Shown one piece after another: positions 36,465 through 47,136 of a stretch of 64,000 nucleotides of DNA. The notes under the pieces are model-generated. The model did not search any database, was not told where the DNA came from, and saw nothing but the letters and a program-made list of their open reading frames with translations. The position numbers and the translations under genes were made by a program. The first letter of the stretch is position 1. Each line of letters begins with the position of its first letter. This stretch comes from Enterococcus nangangensis (GTDB lineage: Bacteria; Bacillota; Bacilli; Lactobacillales; Enterococcaceae), in the NCBI RefSeq assembly GCF_005405245.1, contig NZ_BJDR01000002.1:62001-126000 (forward strand). Reading direction: 5' to 3'.

Positions 36465-37007
36465 TTATTTCACAAATGGCATGCCTAATTGTACGAGTAA
36501 TTCCCGAGCTTCTTCGTCGGTATTAGCTGTCGTTACAATGACAATGTCCATCCCTCTAACTTTATCGACTAAATCATAGTCAACTTCTGGGAAGATTAAT
36601 TGTTCTTTAATCCCTAAAGTGTAGTTACCACGACCGTCAAATGCTTTTTTAGATACACCGTGGAAGTCTCTTACCCGAGGTAGAGAAACATTCACTAATT
36701 TATCTAAAAATTCATACATTCTTTCGCCACGTAAAGTAACTTTCGCACCGATTGGCATTCCTTCTCTTAGACGGAAACCAGCGATGGATTTTTTAGCTTT
36801 AGTAATTAAAGGTTTTTGACCAGAGATCAAAGCCAATTCTTCCACAGCTTTATCAAGATTTTTAGCGTTGGAAACTGCGTCACCAACACCCATATTAATC
36901 ACGATTTTTTCTACTTTTGGCACTTGCATAACGGAAGTATAGTTGAACTTTTCTTCCAAAGCAGGTGTGATTTCTTTATTATATTTTTCTTTTAGGCGGT
37001 TCACCAT
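36465..37007 (-). CDS. rplE: 50S ribosomal protein L5
   Basis: 180 residues from the ATG 10 bases after AAAGGAGG, matching the standard L5 length; the longer open frame (seven codons) contains the ribosome-binding site. L5 binds 5S rRNA and bridges to the small subunit. Signature [21 protein letters not shown] and [10 protein letters not shown]-like [15 protein letters not shown]. Confidence 0.96.
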   Translation of the reverse strand: MVNRLKEKYNKEITPALEEKFNYTSVMQVPKVEKIVINMGVGDAVSNAKNLDKAVEELALISGQKPLITKAKKSIAGFRLREGMPIGAKVTLRGERMYEFLDKLVNVSLPRVRDFHGVSKKAFDGRGNYTLGIKEQLIFPEVDYDLVDKVRGMDIVIVTTANTDEEARELLVQLGMPFVK

Positions 37008-37035
37008 TGCAGCAGGTCCTCCTTTCATTTACGAA

Positions 37036-37347
37036 TTATTTATCTAACACTTCGCCGGTTTTTTTAGAAACACGAACTTTTTTGCCCTCAACGACTTTGT
37101 ATCCAACACGAGTAGCTTGTCCATTAGATGGATCAATCACTTGCACGTTTGATACGTGGATAGGAGCTTCTTTTTCAAGAATCCCCCCTTGAGGAGCAGC
37201 GTTGTTAGGTTTTTGGTGTTTTTTAACAATGTTAACACCTTCAACAATCACACGGTCTTTTTTCGGGAAGGCTTCTAAGACGACGCCTTCTTTGTTTTTA
37301 TCTTTACCAGTGATAACTTTAACTTTATCGCCTTTTTTAACAAACAT
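37036..37347 (-). CDS. rplX: 50S ribosomal protein L24
   Basis: 103 residues with the KOW motif at the N terminus ([21 protein letters not shown]). L24 starts 50S assembly. Order rplN-rplX-rplE is conserved. Confidence 0.96.
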   Translation of the reverse strand: MFVKKGDKVKVITGKDKNKEGVVLEAFPKKDRVIVEGVNIVKKHQKPNNAAPQGGILEKEAPIHVSNVQVIDPSNGQATRVGYKVVEGKKVRVSKKTGEVLDK

Positions 37348-37382
37348 GGTTTAAGCGCACCTCCTTTTAAGGTCGTTTAGGA

Positions 37383-37766
<384 letters not shown>

Positions 37767-37794
37767 TCAGACATACAAGTTTATTCAGTATCTA

Positions 37795-38058
37795 CTAGAT
37801 AATTACGGCTTCTTCCACAACCTCTAACAAGCGGAAACGTTTGGTAGCTGACAATGGACGAGTTTCCATAATAGTTACGATGTCGCCAGTTTTTGCAGTG
37901 TTGTTTTCATCATGAGCCACGAATTTTTTAGAGTATTTCACTCGTTTACCGTAAGTTTTGTGTGTTTTACGTGTTTCCACGACAACAACGATGGTTTTAT
38001 CCATTTTGTCAGAAACGACACGACCTTGGTAAACTTTACGTTGGTTTCTTTCAGACAT
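37795..38058 (-). CDS. rpsQ: 30S ribosomal protein S17
   Basis: 87 residues with the OB-fold signature ([40 protein letters not shown]). It binds 16S rRNA early in assembly. Located between rpmC and rplN. Confidence 0.97.
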   Translation of the reverse strand: MSERNQRKVYQGRVVSDKMDKTIVVVVETRKTHKTYGKRVKYSKKFVAHDENNTAKTGDIVTIMETRPLSATKRFRLLEVVEEAVII

Positions 38059-38082
38059 ACGTTAAATGGCCTCCTTTTCCGA

Positions 38083-38274
38083 TTAGTTAGCTTGTTGTTC
38101 TTTCAGAACAGTTTTGATCCGCGCGATAGATTGGCGAACTTCTTTAATGCGAGCGGTATTTTCCAGCTGGCCAGTCGCCAATTGGAATCTAAGGTTGAAA
38201 AGTTCTTCTTTGAACTCTTTTTCTTTGGCAAGCATTTCGGTAGTGGATAATTCTCTGATTTCATTAACCTTCAT
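38083..38274 (-). CDS. rpmC: 50S ribosomal protein L29
   Basis: 63 residues from [15 protein letters not shown]; the ATG follows GGTGGTG. The protein is two long helices, located at the tunnel exit and docking trigger factor and SRP with L23. Start overlaps the rplP stop by 11 bases, so translation is coupled. Confidence 0.95.
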   Translation of the reverse strand: MKVNEIRELSTTEMLAKEKEFKEELFNLRFQLATGQLENTARIKEVRQSIARIKTVLKEQQAN

Positions 38275-38698
38275 TAGATTCACCACCCATTTCTTCACGT
38301 TTTACAATCTTGGTGCGGATTGGTAATTTGTGGGAAGCAAGACGAAGTGCTTCTTTGGCTACTTCTTCTGGCACACCAGCAATTTCAAACATGATCTTGC
38401 CGCGTTTAACTGGAGCAACCCAACCTTCTGGAGCCCCTTTCCCAGAACCCATCCGGACCCCGATAGCTTTTGCAGTATATGATTTATGAGGGAAGATTTT
38501 AATCCATACTTTCCCGCCACGTTTCATATAACGAGTCATTGCGATACGGGCAGCTTCGATTTGACGGTTAGTGATCCAATGAGATTCAACAGCTTGCAAA
38601 CCGTATTCACCAAAAGCTACTTCTTTACCGCCTTTAGCTTCCCCGCGCATTTTACCACGGAATTCACGACGGTGTTTCACACGTTTAGGTACTAACAT
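38264..38698 (-). CDS. rplP: 50S ribosomal protein L16
   Basis: 144 residues starting [20 protein letters not shown]16 helps shape the peptidyl transferase centre. The segment near [23 protein letters not shown] is the usual one. It overlaps rpmC at its 3' end. Confidence 0.97.
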   Translation of the reverse strand: MLVPKRVKHRREFRGKMRGEAKGGKEVAFGEYGLQAVESHWITNRQIEAARIAMTRYMKRGGKVWIKIFPHKSYTAKAIGVRMGSGKGAPEGWVAPVKRGKIMFEIAGVPEEVAKEALRLASHKLPIRTKIVKREEMGGESNEG

Positions 38699-38701
38699 TG
38701 A

Positions 38702-39358
38702 TTATTTCCCTCCTTTCTCAGCGTTTTTCTTTACAGGGAGAATTTCTCCACGGTAAATCCACACTTTAACTCCTAATTTACCATAAGTTGTTGCTGCTTC
38801 TTCCCAAGCGTAGTCGATGTCGGCACGTAAGGTATGCAAAGGAACAGTTCCTTCAGAATAACCTTCAGAACGCGCGATATCAGCGCCGTTTAAACGACCA
38901 GAAACTAAAGTACGAATACCTTTTGCTCCAGCACGCATTGTCCGTTGGATAGCTTGTTTTTGCGCCCGACGGAAAGCAACCCGGCTTTCTAATTGACGTG
39001 CGATACCTTCGCCAACTAATTTAGCATCTAAATCAGGTTTTTTGATTTCCACGATGTTAATGTGGACTTTTTTACCTGTTAAATTGTTTAATTCTTTGCG
39101 TAAGTTTTCAACTTCAGATCCACCCTTACCGATGACCATCCCAGGTTTTGCTGTGTGAATAGAAACGTTAACACGGTTAGCCGCACGTTCGATTTCAACA
39201 GTAGACACAGCAGCATCAGCTAGTTTAGTCGCGATAAATTTACGGATTTTAAGATCTTCATGTAGGAAATCGGCAAAGTCTTTTTCTGCGTACCATTTAG
39301 CATCCCAATCGCGGATGACACCAATACGCATACCAATTGGATGTACTTTTTGACCCAC
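38702..39358 (-). CDS. rpsC: 30S ribosomal protein S3
   Basis: 218 residues from a GTG start ([19 protein letters not shown]). The KH domain ([18 protein letters not shown]) is visible at about residues 72-89. S3 is part of the mRNA entry helicase site. Order rplV-rpsC-rplP is conserved. Confidence 0.97.
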   Translation of the reverse strand: MGQKVHPIGMRIGVIRDWDAKWYAEKDFADFLHEDLKIRKFIATKLADAAVSTVEIERAANRVNVSIHTAKPGMVIGKGGSEVENLRKELNNLTGKKVHINIVEIKKPDLDAKLVGEGIARQLESRVAFRRAQKQAIQRTMRAGAKGIRTLVSGRLNGADIARSEGYSEGTVPLHTLRADIDYAWEEAATTYGKLGVKVWIYRGEILPVKKNAEKGGK

Positions 39359-39371
39359 TAATTATCCCTCC

Positions 39372-39719
39372 TTATTTTTCTGATACCACTACAGTGATAT
39401 GACTTGTACGTTTGTTAATTGGTGAAGCGGAACCTTTTGCCCGAGGACGGAAACGTTTCATTGTTGGTCCTTCGTTAACAAAAGCTTCAGATACAACCAA
39501 GTTTTCAACGTCTAAGTCGAAGTTGTTTTCTGCGTTAGCAATTGCTGACATTAAAACTTTTTCGATAATGCCGGCATTTTTGTTAGGCGTAAATTTCAAA
39601 ATTGAAATAGCTTCGGCAACACTTTTGCCCCGAATCAAGTCGATAGTGATTCGAGCTTTACGAGGTGAAGTGCGAACTGTTTTTGCAGTTGCTTTAGCTG
39701 AAGTAATTTGTTCTGCCAT
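39372..39719 (-). CDS. rplV: 50S ribosomal protein L22
   Basis: 115 residues; signature [23 protein letters not shown] and the tunnel-lining beta hairpin near [20 protein letters not shown]. Macrolide-resistance changes occur in this hairpin in other bacteria; nothing odd is seen here. Confidence 0.97.
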   Translation of the reverse strand: MAEQITSAKATAKTVRTSPRKARITIDLIRGKSVAEAISILKFTPNKNAGIIEKVLMSAIANAENNFDLDVENLVVSEAFVNEGPTMKRFRPRAKGSASPINKRTSHITVVVSEK

Positions 39720-39739
39720 TATAAATCCTCCCCTCGAAA

Positions 39740-40021
39740 TTAGCGTTTAGCGGTTTTCTTATCGTCAGAAGCATGTCCGCGATAAGTTCTGGTAGGTGCG
39801 AATTCACCTAATTTATGTCCAACCATGTCTTCTTGAATGTAAACTGGCACGTGTTTACGACCATCGTAAACAGCGATTGTGTAGCCTACAAAGCTAGGAA
39901 AGACGGTGGAACGACGTGACCAAGTTTTGATAACTTTTTTCTTTTGTTCATCCTTTTGAGCGTCAACTTTTTTCAATAAGTGCTCATCGGCAAAAGGTCC
40001 TTTTTTCAAACTACGACCCAT
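39740..40021 (-). CDS. rpsS: 30S ribosomal protein S19
   Basis: 93 residues starting [16 protein letters not shown], with [26 protein letters not shown] at the C terminus. S19 pairs with S13 in the 30S head. Confidence 0.97.
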   Translation of the reverse strand: MGRSLKKGPFADEHLLKKVDAQKDEQKKKVIKTWSRRSTVFPSFVGYTIAVYDGRKHVPVYIQEDMVGHKLGEFAPTRTYRGHASDDKKTAKR

Positions 40022-40054
40022 GGTGAACCTCCTCTCAATATATGCGTTCTATTT

Positions 40055-40888
40055 TTATTTGTCGTTACGACGACGGACAATAAGTTTGCTAGATTTAGCT
40101 TTAGTATCACGAGTCTTAAGACCGATGGAAACTTTACCCCATGGCGTCATTGGTGCTTTACGCCCAACTGGAGCTTTACCTTCACCACCACCGTGCGGGT
40201 GATCGTTAGGGTTCATTACGCTACCACGAACGGTAGGACGTTTGCCTAACCAACGATTACGACCGGCTTTACCAATGTTGATTAATTCGTGTTGTTCGTT
40301 ACCTACAGCCCCAACAGTTGCACGGCAAGTAGCTAAGACCATCCGAACTTCACCAGAGTTTAAGCGAATTAAGACATATTTGCCTTCTTTCCCTAAAACT
40401 TGTGCGCTAGTACCAGCGGAACGAATTAATTGTCCACCTTTACCAGGTTTTAATTCAATGTTGTGAATCACAGTACCTACTGGAATGTTTGCTAATGGTA
40501 AAGCGTTACCCACTTTAATATCAGCATGTTCGCCAGAGACCACTTGGGTTCCTACTTCTAAGCCTTTAGGAGCTAAGATGTAAGATTTAACGCCGTCTGC
40601 ATACACGATTAACGCGATATTTGCGGAACGGTTTGGATCGTATTCAATAGTTTTAACAGTAGCTACAACTTCGTCTTTCGTCCGTTTGAAGTCAATCAAA
40701 CGATATTGACGTTTGTGGCCGCCGCCTTGGTGACGTACAGTAATGCGTCCGTTGTTGTTACGGCCGGCTTTATTCTTCAAAGGTTGTAACAAAGATTTTT
40801 CTGGAGTTGTTGAAGTAATTTCAGCAAAATCAGAACCAGTCATGTTACGACGACCATTTGAGGTAGGTTTGTACTTTTTAATCGCCAC
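40055..40888 (-). CDS. rplB: 50S ribosomal protein L2
   Basis: 277 residues. L2 is needed for subunit joining and peptidyl transfer. The C-terminal signature [20 protein letters not shown] holds the conserved histidine near position 229. N-terminal [16 protein letters not shown] is typical. Confidence 0.98.
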   Translation of the reverse strand: MAIKKYKPTSNGRRNMTGSDFAEITSTTPEKSLLQPLKNKAGRNNNGRITVRHQGGGHKRQYRLIDFKRTKDEVVATVKTIEYDPNRSANIALIVYADGVKSYILAPKGLEVGTQVVSGEHADIKVGNALPLANIPVGTVIHNIELKPGKGGQLIRSAGTSAQVLGKEGKYVLIRLNSGEVRMVLATCRATVGAVGNEQHELINIGKAGRNRWLGKRPTVRGSVMNPNDHPHGGGEGKAPVGRKAPMTPWGKVSIGLKTRDTKAKSSKLIVRRRNDK

Positions 40889-40922
40889 GTCTTTTTCCCT
40901 CCTATGTTAAAGATTAGCTAGC

Positions 40923-41213
40923 TTATTCAGCAGCTTCAAAGATTTGGATTTCTTTAGAATCTTCAGTTAAAGTTACAATCGCTTTGCGACGTTTCTTTGT
41001 GTATCCTGCATATTTACCCATGCGTTTGAATTTAGGTTTAACGTTTAAGATGTTTACTTTTTCAACTTTCACGTCAAAAGCTTTTTCAACAGCTTGTTTC
41101 ACTAAAGTCTTGTTAGCGCGTGTGTCTACTTCGAAAGTGTATTTCTTTTCGTCCATGGCTAACATGGATTGTTCAGTGATCACTGGGCGTTTGATTACGT
41201 CTAGTAATTCCAT
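40923..41213 (-). CDS. rplW: 50S ribosomal protein L23
   Basis: 96 residues starting [18 protein letters not shown]23 lies at the tunnel exit and docks trigger factor and SRP. Its ATG overlaps the rplD stop by one base (TAATG). Confidence 0.97.
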   Translation of the reverse strand: MELLDVIKRPVITEQSMLAMDEKKYTFEVDTRANKTLVKQAVEKAFDVKVEKVNILNVKPKFKRMGKYAGYTKKRRKAIVTLTEDSKEIQIFEAAE

Positions 41214-41836
41214 TATGCAAGCACCTCCTCTACTTGAGTAAGAGCAGCTTGAGTAATCAATAATTTATCAGCTGAAACTACATCTAAAACGCTGACGTTG
41301 TTTGCTTCAACAACAGAAACGTTTGGCAAGTTACGAGCAGATAAAGCAGCGAAATCATTTCCGCCTTCTAAGACTACTAAAACTTTAGAATCGATGGACA
41401 AGTTAGCTAAAACTTGTTTGAATTCTTTGGTTTTTGGTGCATCGAAGGATAAACCTTCAAGGGCAACGAATTTATTGTCTAACACTTTTTGTGAAAGAAC
41501 AGATTTGATAGCTAAGCGACGAACTTTTTTAGGAAGTTTGTAGCTGTAAGAACGAGGGGTTGGTCCAAAGACAATCCCACCACCACGCCATTGTGGGGAG
41601 CGAATTGACCCTTGACGAGCACGACCTGTTCCTTTTTGACGCCATGGCTTGCGGCCACCACCGGAAACGGCGCTACGATTTTTAACCGCATGCGTTCCTT
41701 GACGTAAAGATGCACGTTGCATGATTACTGCGTCGAAAACAACACTTTCATTAGGTTCGATACCGAAAATAGCGTCGTTTAAAGTTACTTCACCATTTTG
41801 AGTACCATCTTGTTTGAATAATGCTACATTAGGCAT
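41213..41836 (-). CDS. rplD: 50S ribosomal protein L4
   Basis: 207 residues with the extended loop ([29 protein letters not shown], about residues 60-90) that reaches the exit tunnel. In E. coli L4 regulates the S10 operon; that has not been shown for this lineage. Order rplC-rplD-rplW conserved. Confidence 0.97.
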   Translation of the reverse strand: MPNVALFKQDGTQNGEVTLNDAIFGIEPNESVVFDAVIMQRASLRQGTHAVKNRSAVSGGGRKPWRQKGTGRARQGSIRSPQWRGGGIVFGPTPRSYSYKLPKKVRRLAIKSVLSQKVLDNKFVALEGLSFDAPKTKEFKQVLANLSIDSKVLVVLEGGNDFAALSARNLPNVSVVEANNVSVLDVVSADKLLITQAALTQVEEVLA

Positions 41837-41860
41837 TCCTTAGTTCCTCCTTCCTGATAA

Positions 41861-42490
41861 TTATTTAGCTTTAACAGCAGATTTAATAGTAACTAAAGAT
41901 TTTTTAGCTCCTGGCACATTGCCTTTGATTAAGATAACGTTCTTTTCAACGTCAACTTTAACGATTTCAAGATTTTGAATCGTTACACGGTTGCCGCCCA
42001 TCCGGCCAGCAAGGTGTTTATTTTTAAAGACACGGTTAGGTGCAACTGGACCCATTGACCCAGGACGACGATGGTAACGAGAACCGTGAGCCATAGGACC
42101 ACGTGATTGTCCGTGACGTTTGATTACGCCTTGGAATCCTTTACCTTTCGTTGTACCTGTAACATCAACGATGTCGCCAGTAGAAAATACATCCACCTTA
42201 ACTTCTTTTCCGACTTCGTATTCTCCTAGCTCAACATCTTTGAATTCTTTAATGAAGCGCTTAGGAGTCGTATTTGCTTTTGCAGCATGACCTTTAGCAG
42301 GTTTGTTAGACAAAACTTCACGTAGATCTTGGTAACCTAATTGGATTGCTTCGTAGCCATCATTTTCCATTGTTTTCACTTGTAAAACAACGTTTGGTGT
42401 AGCTTCGACAACAGTCACTGGAATTAATTCACCAGCTTCAGTAAAGATTTGTGTCATTCCTACTTTTTTCCCTAAGATTCCTTTGGTCAT
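41861..42490 (-). CDS. rplC: 50S ribosomal protein L3
   Basis: 209 residues starting [31 protein letters not shown]3 sits next to the peptidyl transferase centre. The conserved [17 protein letters not shown] loop is intact; linezolid- and tiamulin-resistance changes map here in other species. Confidence 0.97.
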   Translation of the reverse strand: MTKGILGKKVGMTQIFTEAGELIPVTVVEATPNVVLQVKTMENDGYEAIQLGYQDLREVLSNKPAKGHAAKANTTPKRFIKEFKDVELGEYEVGKEVKVDVFSTGDIVDVTGTTKGKGFQGVIKRHGQSRGPMAHGSRYHRRPGSMGPVAPNRVFKNKHLAGRMGGNRVTIQNLEIVKVDVEKNVILIKGNVPGAKKSLVTIKSAVKAK

Positions 42491-42522
42491 GAGTACACCT
42501 CCATTTTTCTAATTTTTTAAAA

Positions 42523-42831
42523 TTATAATTTGATCTCGATGTTCACACCGGATGGTAAGTCAAGCTTCATTAAAGCATCAACTGTTTTTGGTGTAGGATT
42601 CACAATGTCGATCAAACGTTTGTGAGTCCGCATTTCGAATTGTTCGCGTGAGTCTTTGTATTTGTGCGTTGCACGGATTACTGTGTACAAAGTACGTTCA
42701 GTTGGTAATGGGATTGGACCTGAAACAGTTGCTCCAGTTCTAACCGCAGTTTCCACAATCTTTTCAGCAGATTGATCCAAAATACGATGTTCATAAGCCT
42801 TCAAACGAATACGAATTTTTTGTTTTGCCAT
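42523..42831 (-). CDS. rpsJ: 30S ribosomal protein S10
   Basis: 102 residues starting [22 protein letters not shown]. First gene of the S10-spc-alpha superoperon; also NusE in transcription antitermination. The tetracycline-related loop ([19 protein letters not shown]) looks wild type. The gene lies behind a long structured leader with a good promoter. Confidence 0.98.
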   Translation of the reverse strand: MAKQKIRIRLKAYEHRILDQSAEKIVETAVRTGATVSGPIPLPTERTLYTVIRATHKYKDSREQFEMRTHKRLIDIVNPTPKTVDALMKLDLPSGVNIEIKL

Positions 42832-42985
42832 CTAATTTCCCTCCTTCGCCTATTTTAAAAGTAGACATAGCTCCACGAAAATTTCCGTCACGTCCATCCG
42901 TGGCAAAGCGTCCGGGCGTGTCGCAACCTCTCGTTTCATAGCCGTCTCTAGTTCCCTGAACTAGGGGTGTTGCCTAAACAGCACC
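42832..42985 (-). promoter_or_regulatory. Structured S10 operon leader
   Basis: About 150 untranslated bases between the promoter and rpsJ. A perfect hairpin CTAGTTC-AGG-GAACTAG (42964-42948) is followed by a GC-rich stretch around 42860-42940 with further pairing (for example CCACGGATGGACGTGACGG with TTTTCGTGG) and finally AAGGAGG. Length and structure suggest ribosomal-protein autoregulation; the ligand is unknown. Confidence 0.55.
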
Positions 42986-42991
42986 TTTGTA

Positions 42992-43020
42992 ATTGTACTA
43001 AAAAAAAATCATGAAGGCAA
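42992..43020 (-). promoter_or_regulatory. rpsJ: Promoter of the S10 superoperon
   Basis: On the minus strand: TTGCCT (43020-43015), 17-base T-rich spacer, TACAAT (42997-42992). It lies 160 bases upstream of rpsJ. The remaining gap 43021-43120 is AT-rich with only a stem around AAAACTTTTTTTGAAAAG. Confidence 0.8.
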
Positions 43021-43122
43021 GGATTTTTTGCTTAAAGACGGGCTTTTCTCAAAAACTTTTTTTGAAAAGGCTTTACTTTAATTTATTTTTTGCACCAAGG
43101 CGTTAATTTTCTTCTATATAAA

Positions 43123-43165
43123 AGAGCGCCCCTGCTTTTCGAATGAGAAAAACAGAAGCGCTTGA
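43123..43165 (-). terminator. Terminator of the liv operon
   Basis: On the minus strand an interrupted stem (AGCGCTTCTG...CAGGGGCGCT, inner TTTC/GAAA) is followed by CTTTT. It lies just behind the CBS-ACT gene. Confidence 0.75.
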
Positions 43166-43169
43166 TCTT

Positions 43170-43832
43170 TTAAGCTATTTTAGGAGCCACCGTAATACTT
43201 TGAATGTTGAAGCCTTGATCCTTTAATAAAGAAGAAACTTTTTCTGCCGCTTGTGTTTGTAAGCGTACCTCCACGATGGTCGTCTTTTGGCGTAAGACCA
43301 TAATTGTGGAAATAGAAATTTTTGCCGCAGCAAAAAGTGCCGTTAATTTCGCCAACACACCTGGCTGGTCTTCGTTTACGATCAGACTAACGGTTAAGCC
43401 ACCTTGAAAGTAGCCACTGATATTTAAGAAAGCATCAAAAATATCATTATTCGTAATAATTCCCACCAGTTGCTTTTCTGCTACTACCGGTAAGACGCCA
43501 ATGTCCTGTTGCCGCATCAGATAGATACCATCTTCTAATTGCGCATTGGGAGCTACCGTGGTCACTTCCGTCAACATAATTTCGGCGACGGTGGTTTTAT
43601 TTAAAAGATAGTTGGCTTCAAAAACACTTAAACTAGTGGCACTAGAAGGCAGTGCTGCTTGAATGACGCCTTCAGTAATTAAGCCCACTAATTGTTGGGC
43701 ACCGGTTTCATGATTGGCCACCACCGGTAAACGGTGCAGTTGGTGTTCTTTCATTAAGTCGATACAATCAAAAATTTTGGTAGCCGGAGTAACGGTAATT
43801 AAGTCCTGACTCATAAAATTCGCAATACTCAT
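43170..43832 (-). CDS. CBS-ACT domain protein (AcuB-like)
   Basis: 220 residues. Two CBS domains (about residues 7-60 and 78-136: MSQDLITVTPATKIFDCIDLM, MLTEVTTVAPNAQLEDGIYLM) are followed by an ACT domain (about 145-215: VSLIVNEDQPGVLAKLTALFAAAKISI). CBS pairs usually bind adenine nucleotides and ACT domains bind amino acids, so this protein can sense both energy state and an amino acid. It starts two bases after livF and is the last gene of the liv operon; the same neighbourhood occurs in streptococci. A role in regulating branched-chain amino acid uptake is inferred. Confidence 0.85.
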   Translation of the reverse strand: MSIANFMSQDLITVTPATKIFDCIDLMKEHQLHRLPVVANHETGAQQLVGLITEGVIQAALPSSATSLSVFEANYLLNKTTVAEIMLTEVTTVAPNAQLEDGIYLMRQQDIGVLPVVAEKQLVGIITNNDIFDAFLNISGYFQGGLTVSLIVNEDQPGVLAKLTALFAAAKISISTIMVLRQKTTIVEVRLQTQAAEKVSSLLKDQGFNIQSITVAPKIA

Positions 43833-43834
43833 CT

Positions 43835-44533
43835 TTACCCTCCTAAATATGCTTTCTTAACGACTGGTGAAGCTAGTAGTTCAGCACCTGTCCCACTTAA
43901 AATGACTTTACCTGTTTCTAAGACGTAGGCTCGGTCGGCGATTTCTAAAGCCTTCTTGGCGTTTTGTTCTACTAGTAAAACGGTGGTACCACTGGCGTGA
44001 ATGTCTTGAATAATCGCAAAAATTTCTTTAATAAAAAGTGGTGCTAACCCCATAGATGGTTCATCCAACAATAAAAGTTGTGGCTGACTCATGAGGGCAC
44101 GACCCATGGCTAACATTTGTTGTTCCCCACCTGACAAAGTCGCACTGTCTTGATTCAAACGTTCCTTTAAAATGGGGAAGCGCTGAAAAATGTTATCAAG
44201 ACGACTACTCTGCTCGCCTTTTTGTAAAAAGGCACCTAAAGACAAATTTTCTTTCACTGTCATGCCACTAAAAACGTGCCGGCCTTCAGGCACTTGAATC
44301 AAGCCATCGGCCACAATTTTTTGTGGCGAGAGTTTAGCGACGTTTTTACCGTGATATAAAATTTCTCCATGACTAGGTTTTAGTAAACCAGATAAACTTT
44401 TTAAAATCGAAGTCTTGCCGGCACCATTTGCGCCAATCAAGGTGACAATTTCCCCTTGATTGACTTGGAAGCTAACTTTTTTCACCGCTTCAATCACGCC
44501 GTAATGAAGGCTTAACTCTTTCACTGCTAACAT
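43835..44533 (-). CDS. livF: Branched-chain amino acid ABC transporter, ATP-binding protein LivF
   Basis: 232 residues. Walker A GANGAGKTS (about 33-41), signature LSGGEQQMLAMGRAL, Walker B LLLLDEPSMGLAP and the H-loop replaced by LLVEQNAKKALEIAD, which is typical for LivF. It pairs with LivG on the LivHM channel. Overlaps livG by one base (TAATG). Confidence 0.93.
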   Translation of the reverse strand: MLAVKELSLHYGVIEAVKKVSFQVNQGEIVTLIGANGAGKTSILKSLSGLLKPSHGEILYHGKNVAKLSPQKIVADGLIQVPEGRHVFSGMTVKENLSLGAFLQKGEQSSRLDNIFQRFPILKERLNQDSATLSGGEQQMLAMGRALMSQPQLLLLDEPSMGLAPLFIKEIFAIIQDIHASGTTVLLVEQNAKKALEIADRAYVLETGKVILSGTGAELLASPVVKKAYLGG

Positions 44534-45294
44534 TAAGCATCTCCTCCTAAATACGCCGCAATAACTTGCGGATCATTTTGCACTTCTTGTGGGGTGCCGA
44601 TTTTTAAAACGCGCCCGTATTCCAAGACGCAAATCCGTTGGCACACTTCCATCACTAAGCTCATGTCGTGCTCGATTAAAACAATCGCCACGCCAAACTC
44701 TTGATGAATCTTGCGAATCAGTTGCGTTAACTCATTGGTCTCGTTGGGATTCATGCCAGCTGCTGGTTCGTCTAAAAATAAAATTTTCGGTTTCATAGCT
44801 AAAGCGCGGGCAATTTCTAGGACCCGTTGTTGCCCGTAAGGTAAGTTGCTAGCTTTAATTGCGGCCTTATCTGCTAAATCAAAAAACTCCAGCATTTTTA
44901 AAGCAGCGGCTTCTTGTTGGGCAATGCGTTGATAATAGCCAGGCAACCGCAAGATACTAGTCAATAAATTACTATTGGTGGGATGGAGGGCCACCATGAC
45001 ATTTTCTAAGACGGTTAAATCTTTAAAAAGGCGAATGTTTTGAAAAGTTCGCCCCACCCCTAACATCGCCACTTGATAAGGCGCTAACTTGGCGACATCA
45101 TTGCCGGCAAACGTAATCTTGCCTTCAGTGGGGGGATAAACCCCTGTCAATAAATTAAAAAGGGTCGTCTTCCCTGCACCATTTGGGCCAATCAAGCCGA
45201 CAATTTCGTCAGCTTCGACGGACAAGGTAACGTTAGCCACCGCTGAAAGCCCACCAAAGTTTTTAGTTAAATGTTCTACTTCTAACAAGCTCAT
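44533..45294 (-). CDS. livG: Branched-chain amino acid ABC transporter, ATP-binding protein LivG
   Basis: 253 residues. Walker A GPNGAGKTT (about 34-42), Q-loop TFQNIRLFKDLTVLENVMVALH, signature-like LPYGQQRVLEIARAL, Walker B ILFLDEPAAGMNP and IEHDMSLVMEVCQRI. The C-terminal GTPQEVQNDPQVIAAYLGG is the LivG hallmark. It overlaps livM by 4 bases. Confidence 0.93.
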   Translation of the reverse strand: MSLLEVEHLTKNFGGLSAVANVTLSVEADEIVGLIGPNGAGKTTLFNLLTGVYPPTEGKITFAGNDVAKLAPYQVAMLGVGRTFQNIRLFKDLTVLENVMVALHPTNSNLLTSILRLPGYYQRIAQQEAAALKMLEFFDLADKAAIKASNLPYGQQRVLEIARALAMKPKILFLDEPAAGMNPNETNELTQLIRKIHQEFGVAIVLIEHDMSLVMEVCQRICVLEYGRVLKIGTPQEVQNDPQVIAAYLGGDA

Positions 45295-46244
45295 AGTTTA
45301 ACCTCCTTTTTCTTTTGAAAAAGTCGGGTTAAAGAAATTTCGTATTTGCCTAATAAGCCATTAGGTTTAAAAATCATAATGGCAATTAACGCTAAGGCAT
45401 AAATAATCATCCGCAATTGACCAAAATCTTGTAATACCATGTTCAAGATTCCTAAAACGATGGCGGCGACAAAAGAACCCGTAATAGACCCTAAGCCTCC
45501 GAAAACAACGATAATTAAAATATCGATGGACTTATTGAAAGTAAAATCTTTTGGCGCAATGCTTTGAATATAACTGGCGTAAAGTCCACCCGCCACACTA
45601 GCTGTCATGGCACCAATGACAAAGGCAATGATTTTATATTTGGTCGCGTGTAAGCCCACCGACTCACTGGCGATTTCATCTTCCCGTACCGCTAAGGTTG
45701 CTAAACCTGGACCTGAATGCAAAAAGTTTACGACCACTAGCGTTGTCAAGATAACAAAAATATAAACAATGGGCCAAGTCACTACTGGTGCAATTCCAAA
45801 AAGACCAGCTGCACCGTTAGTCACATCTTTCATATTAATTAAAATGATTCGGATAATTTCTGAGATTCCTAGCGTGGCAATCGCCAAGTAGTCGCCTTTT
45901 AAACGTAGCGTTGGCCCACCGATAATCAAGGCTGCCACGCCGGCAACAATCATCCCCACCAGTAAACTAAGCAACAAACCACCTAGCGTGCCGATTTTTA
46001 ATAAGATTAAGGCCGAGGCATACGCCCCAATGGCCATAAAGCCCGCATGTCCTAAAGAAAATTGGCCCGAAAAACCAATCACTAAGTTTAAACCAGTGGC
46101 TAAAATAATATTAATCCCCACAGTGACTAAAACATTTTCATAAAGGGGCGTCATAATCCCAAAAAATTGGAGAAAATATAAAAGTAGATAGCCGGCAATA
46201 AAAAGTCCCAGCCAAAGTGCATTTACTTTGAGTCGTGTTTTCAT
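45291..46244 (-). CDS. livM: Branched-chain amino acid ABC transporter permease LivM
   Basis: 317 residues, strongly hydrophobic with about eight to ten membrane segments. The conserved loop GFSGQFSLGHAGFMAIGAYASAL (about residues 58-80) and the C-terminal IMIFKPNGLLGKYE are typical of LivM. With LivH it forms the channel. It starts one base after livH. Confidence 0.93.
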   Translation of the reverse strand: MKTRLKVNALWLGLFIAGYLLLYFLQFFGIMTPLYENVLVTVGINIILATGLNLVIGFSGQFSLGHAGFMAIGAYASALILLKIGTLGGLLLSLLVGMIVAGVAALIIGGPTLRLKGDYLAIATLGISEIIRIILINMKDVTNGAAGLFGIAPVVTWPIVYIFVILTTLVVVNFLHSGPGLATLAVREDEIASESVGLHATKYKIIAFVIGAMTASVAGGLYASYIQSIAPKDFTFNKSIDILIIVVFGGLGSITGSFVAAIVLGILNMVLQDFGQLRMIIYALALIAIMIFKPNGLLGKYEISLTRLFQKKKEVKL

Positions 46245-47126
46245 TTAGACCTTCTCCTTTACATTTTTTCCTAATAAGCCACTAGGTTTCAGCAATAAGA
46301 TGACAATTAAAATCAAGTACACTACTGCATCTTTAAAGGCCGAATAATCGGTAGCCACCACCGCCGTCTCCAAAAGGCCAATGGTAAAGCCCCCTAAAGC
46401 AGCACCAGGAATAATACCGATGCCGCCGAGAACTGCTGCTACGAAAGCTTTGATTCCTGGCAGCGAACCCATCATGGGATCAATAGAGTTATAGTAAAGA
46501 CCAATTAAGACGCCGGCAACACCGGCTAAAGCTGAACCTAAAGCAAAAGTGAAAGAAATCGTCCGGTTGACGTTAATTCCCATCAGTTGAGCGGCATCTT
46601 TATCCACACTAACCGCACGCATGGCTTTCCCCATCTTGGTGTACTTGACAATTAGTTGCAGCAAAATCATTAACAAAATCGCCGTGCCTAAGATAATCAT
46701 TTGAATATTACTAATGCGCAGCCCGGCTAAATTATATTCCTGCTTAGCAATCACTTCTTGTGGAAATGGCCGCGTACCAGAACCAACTGTCGCAATCATA
46801 ATATTTTGTAATAAGTAGCTCACCCCAATCGCCGTAATCAACACCGTAATCCGCGAAGAGTTGCGTAAGGGACGATAAGCAAGAAATTCAATCACCACGC
46901 CGAGGATGGCACAAAAGACCATCACCACGACGAGGGTAAAAAATAAATTGAGGTGGAAGTTGGAAATCAAATAGTAGCCCATAAACGCTCCCAGCATGTA
47001 CACCTCACCATGGGCGAAGTTGATTAACTTGATGATCCCATAAACCATGGTGTAGCCCAGCGCCAATAGCGCATAAATACTTCCGAGAAAAATACCATTC
47101 AGGGCTTGTTGTAAAATCATTTCCAT
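46245..47126 (-). CDS. livH: Branched-chain amino acid ABC transporter permease LivH
   Basis: 293 residues with about eight membrane segments. The family motif ALGYTMVYGIIKLINFAHGEVYMLGAFMGYY lies near residues 22-52, and LLLKPSGLLGKNVKEKV ends the protein. It forms the channel with LivM and follows livJ by ten bases. Confidence 0.93.
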   Translation of the reverse strand: MEMILQQALNGIFLGSIYALLALGYTMVYGIIKLINFAHGEVYMLGAFMGYYLISNFHLNLFFTLVVVMVFCAILGVVIEFLAYRPLRNSSRITVLITAIGVSYLLQNIMIATVGSGTRPFPQEVIAKQEYNLAGLRISNIQMIILGTAILLMILLQLIVKYTKMGKAMRAVSVDKDAAQLMGINVNRTISFTFALGSALAGVAGVLIGLYYNSIDPMMGSLPGIKAFVAAVLGGIGIIPGAALGGFTIGLLETAVVATDYSAFKDAVVYLILIVILLLKPSGLLGKNVKEKV

Positions 47127-47136
47127 GAGCTTCCTC

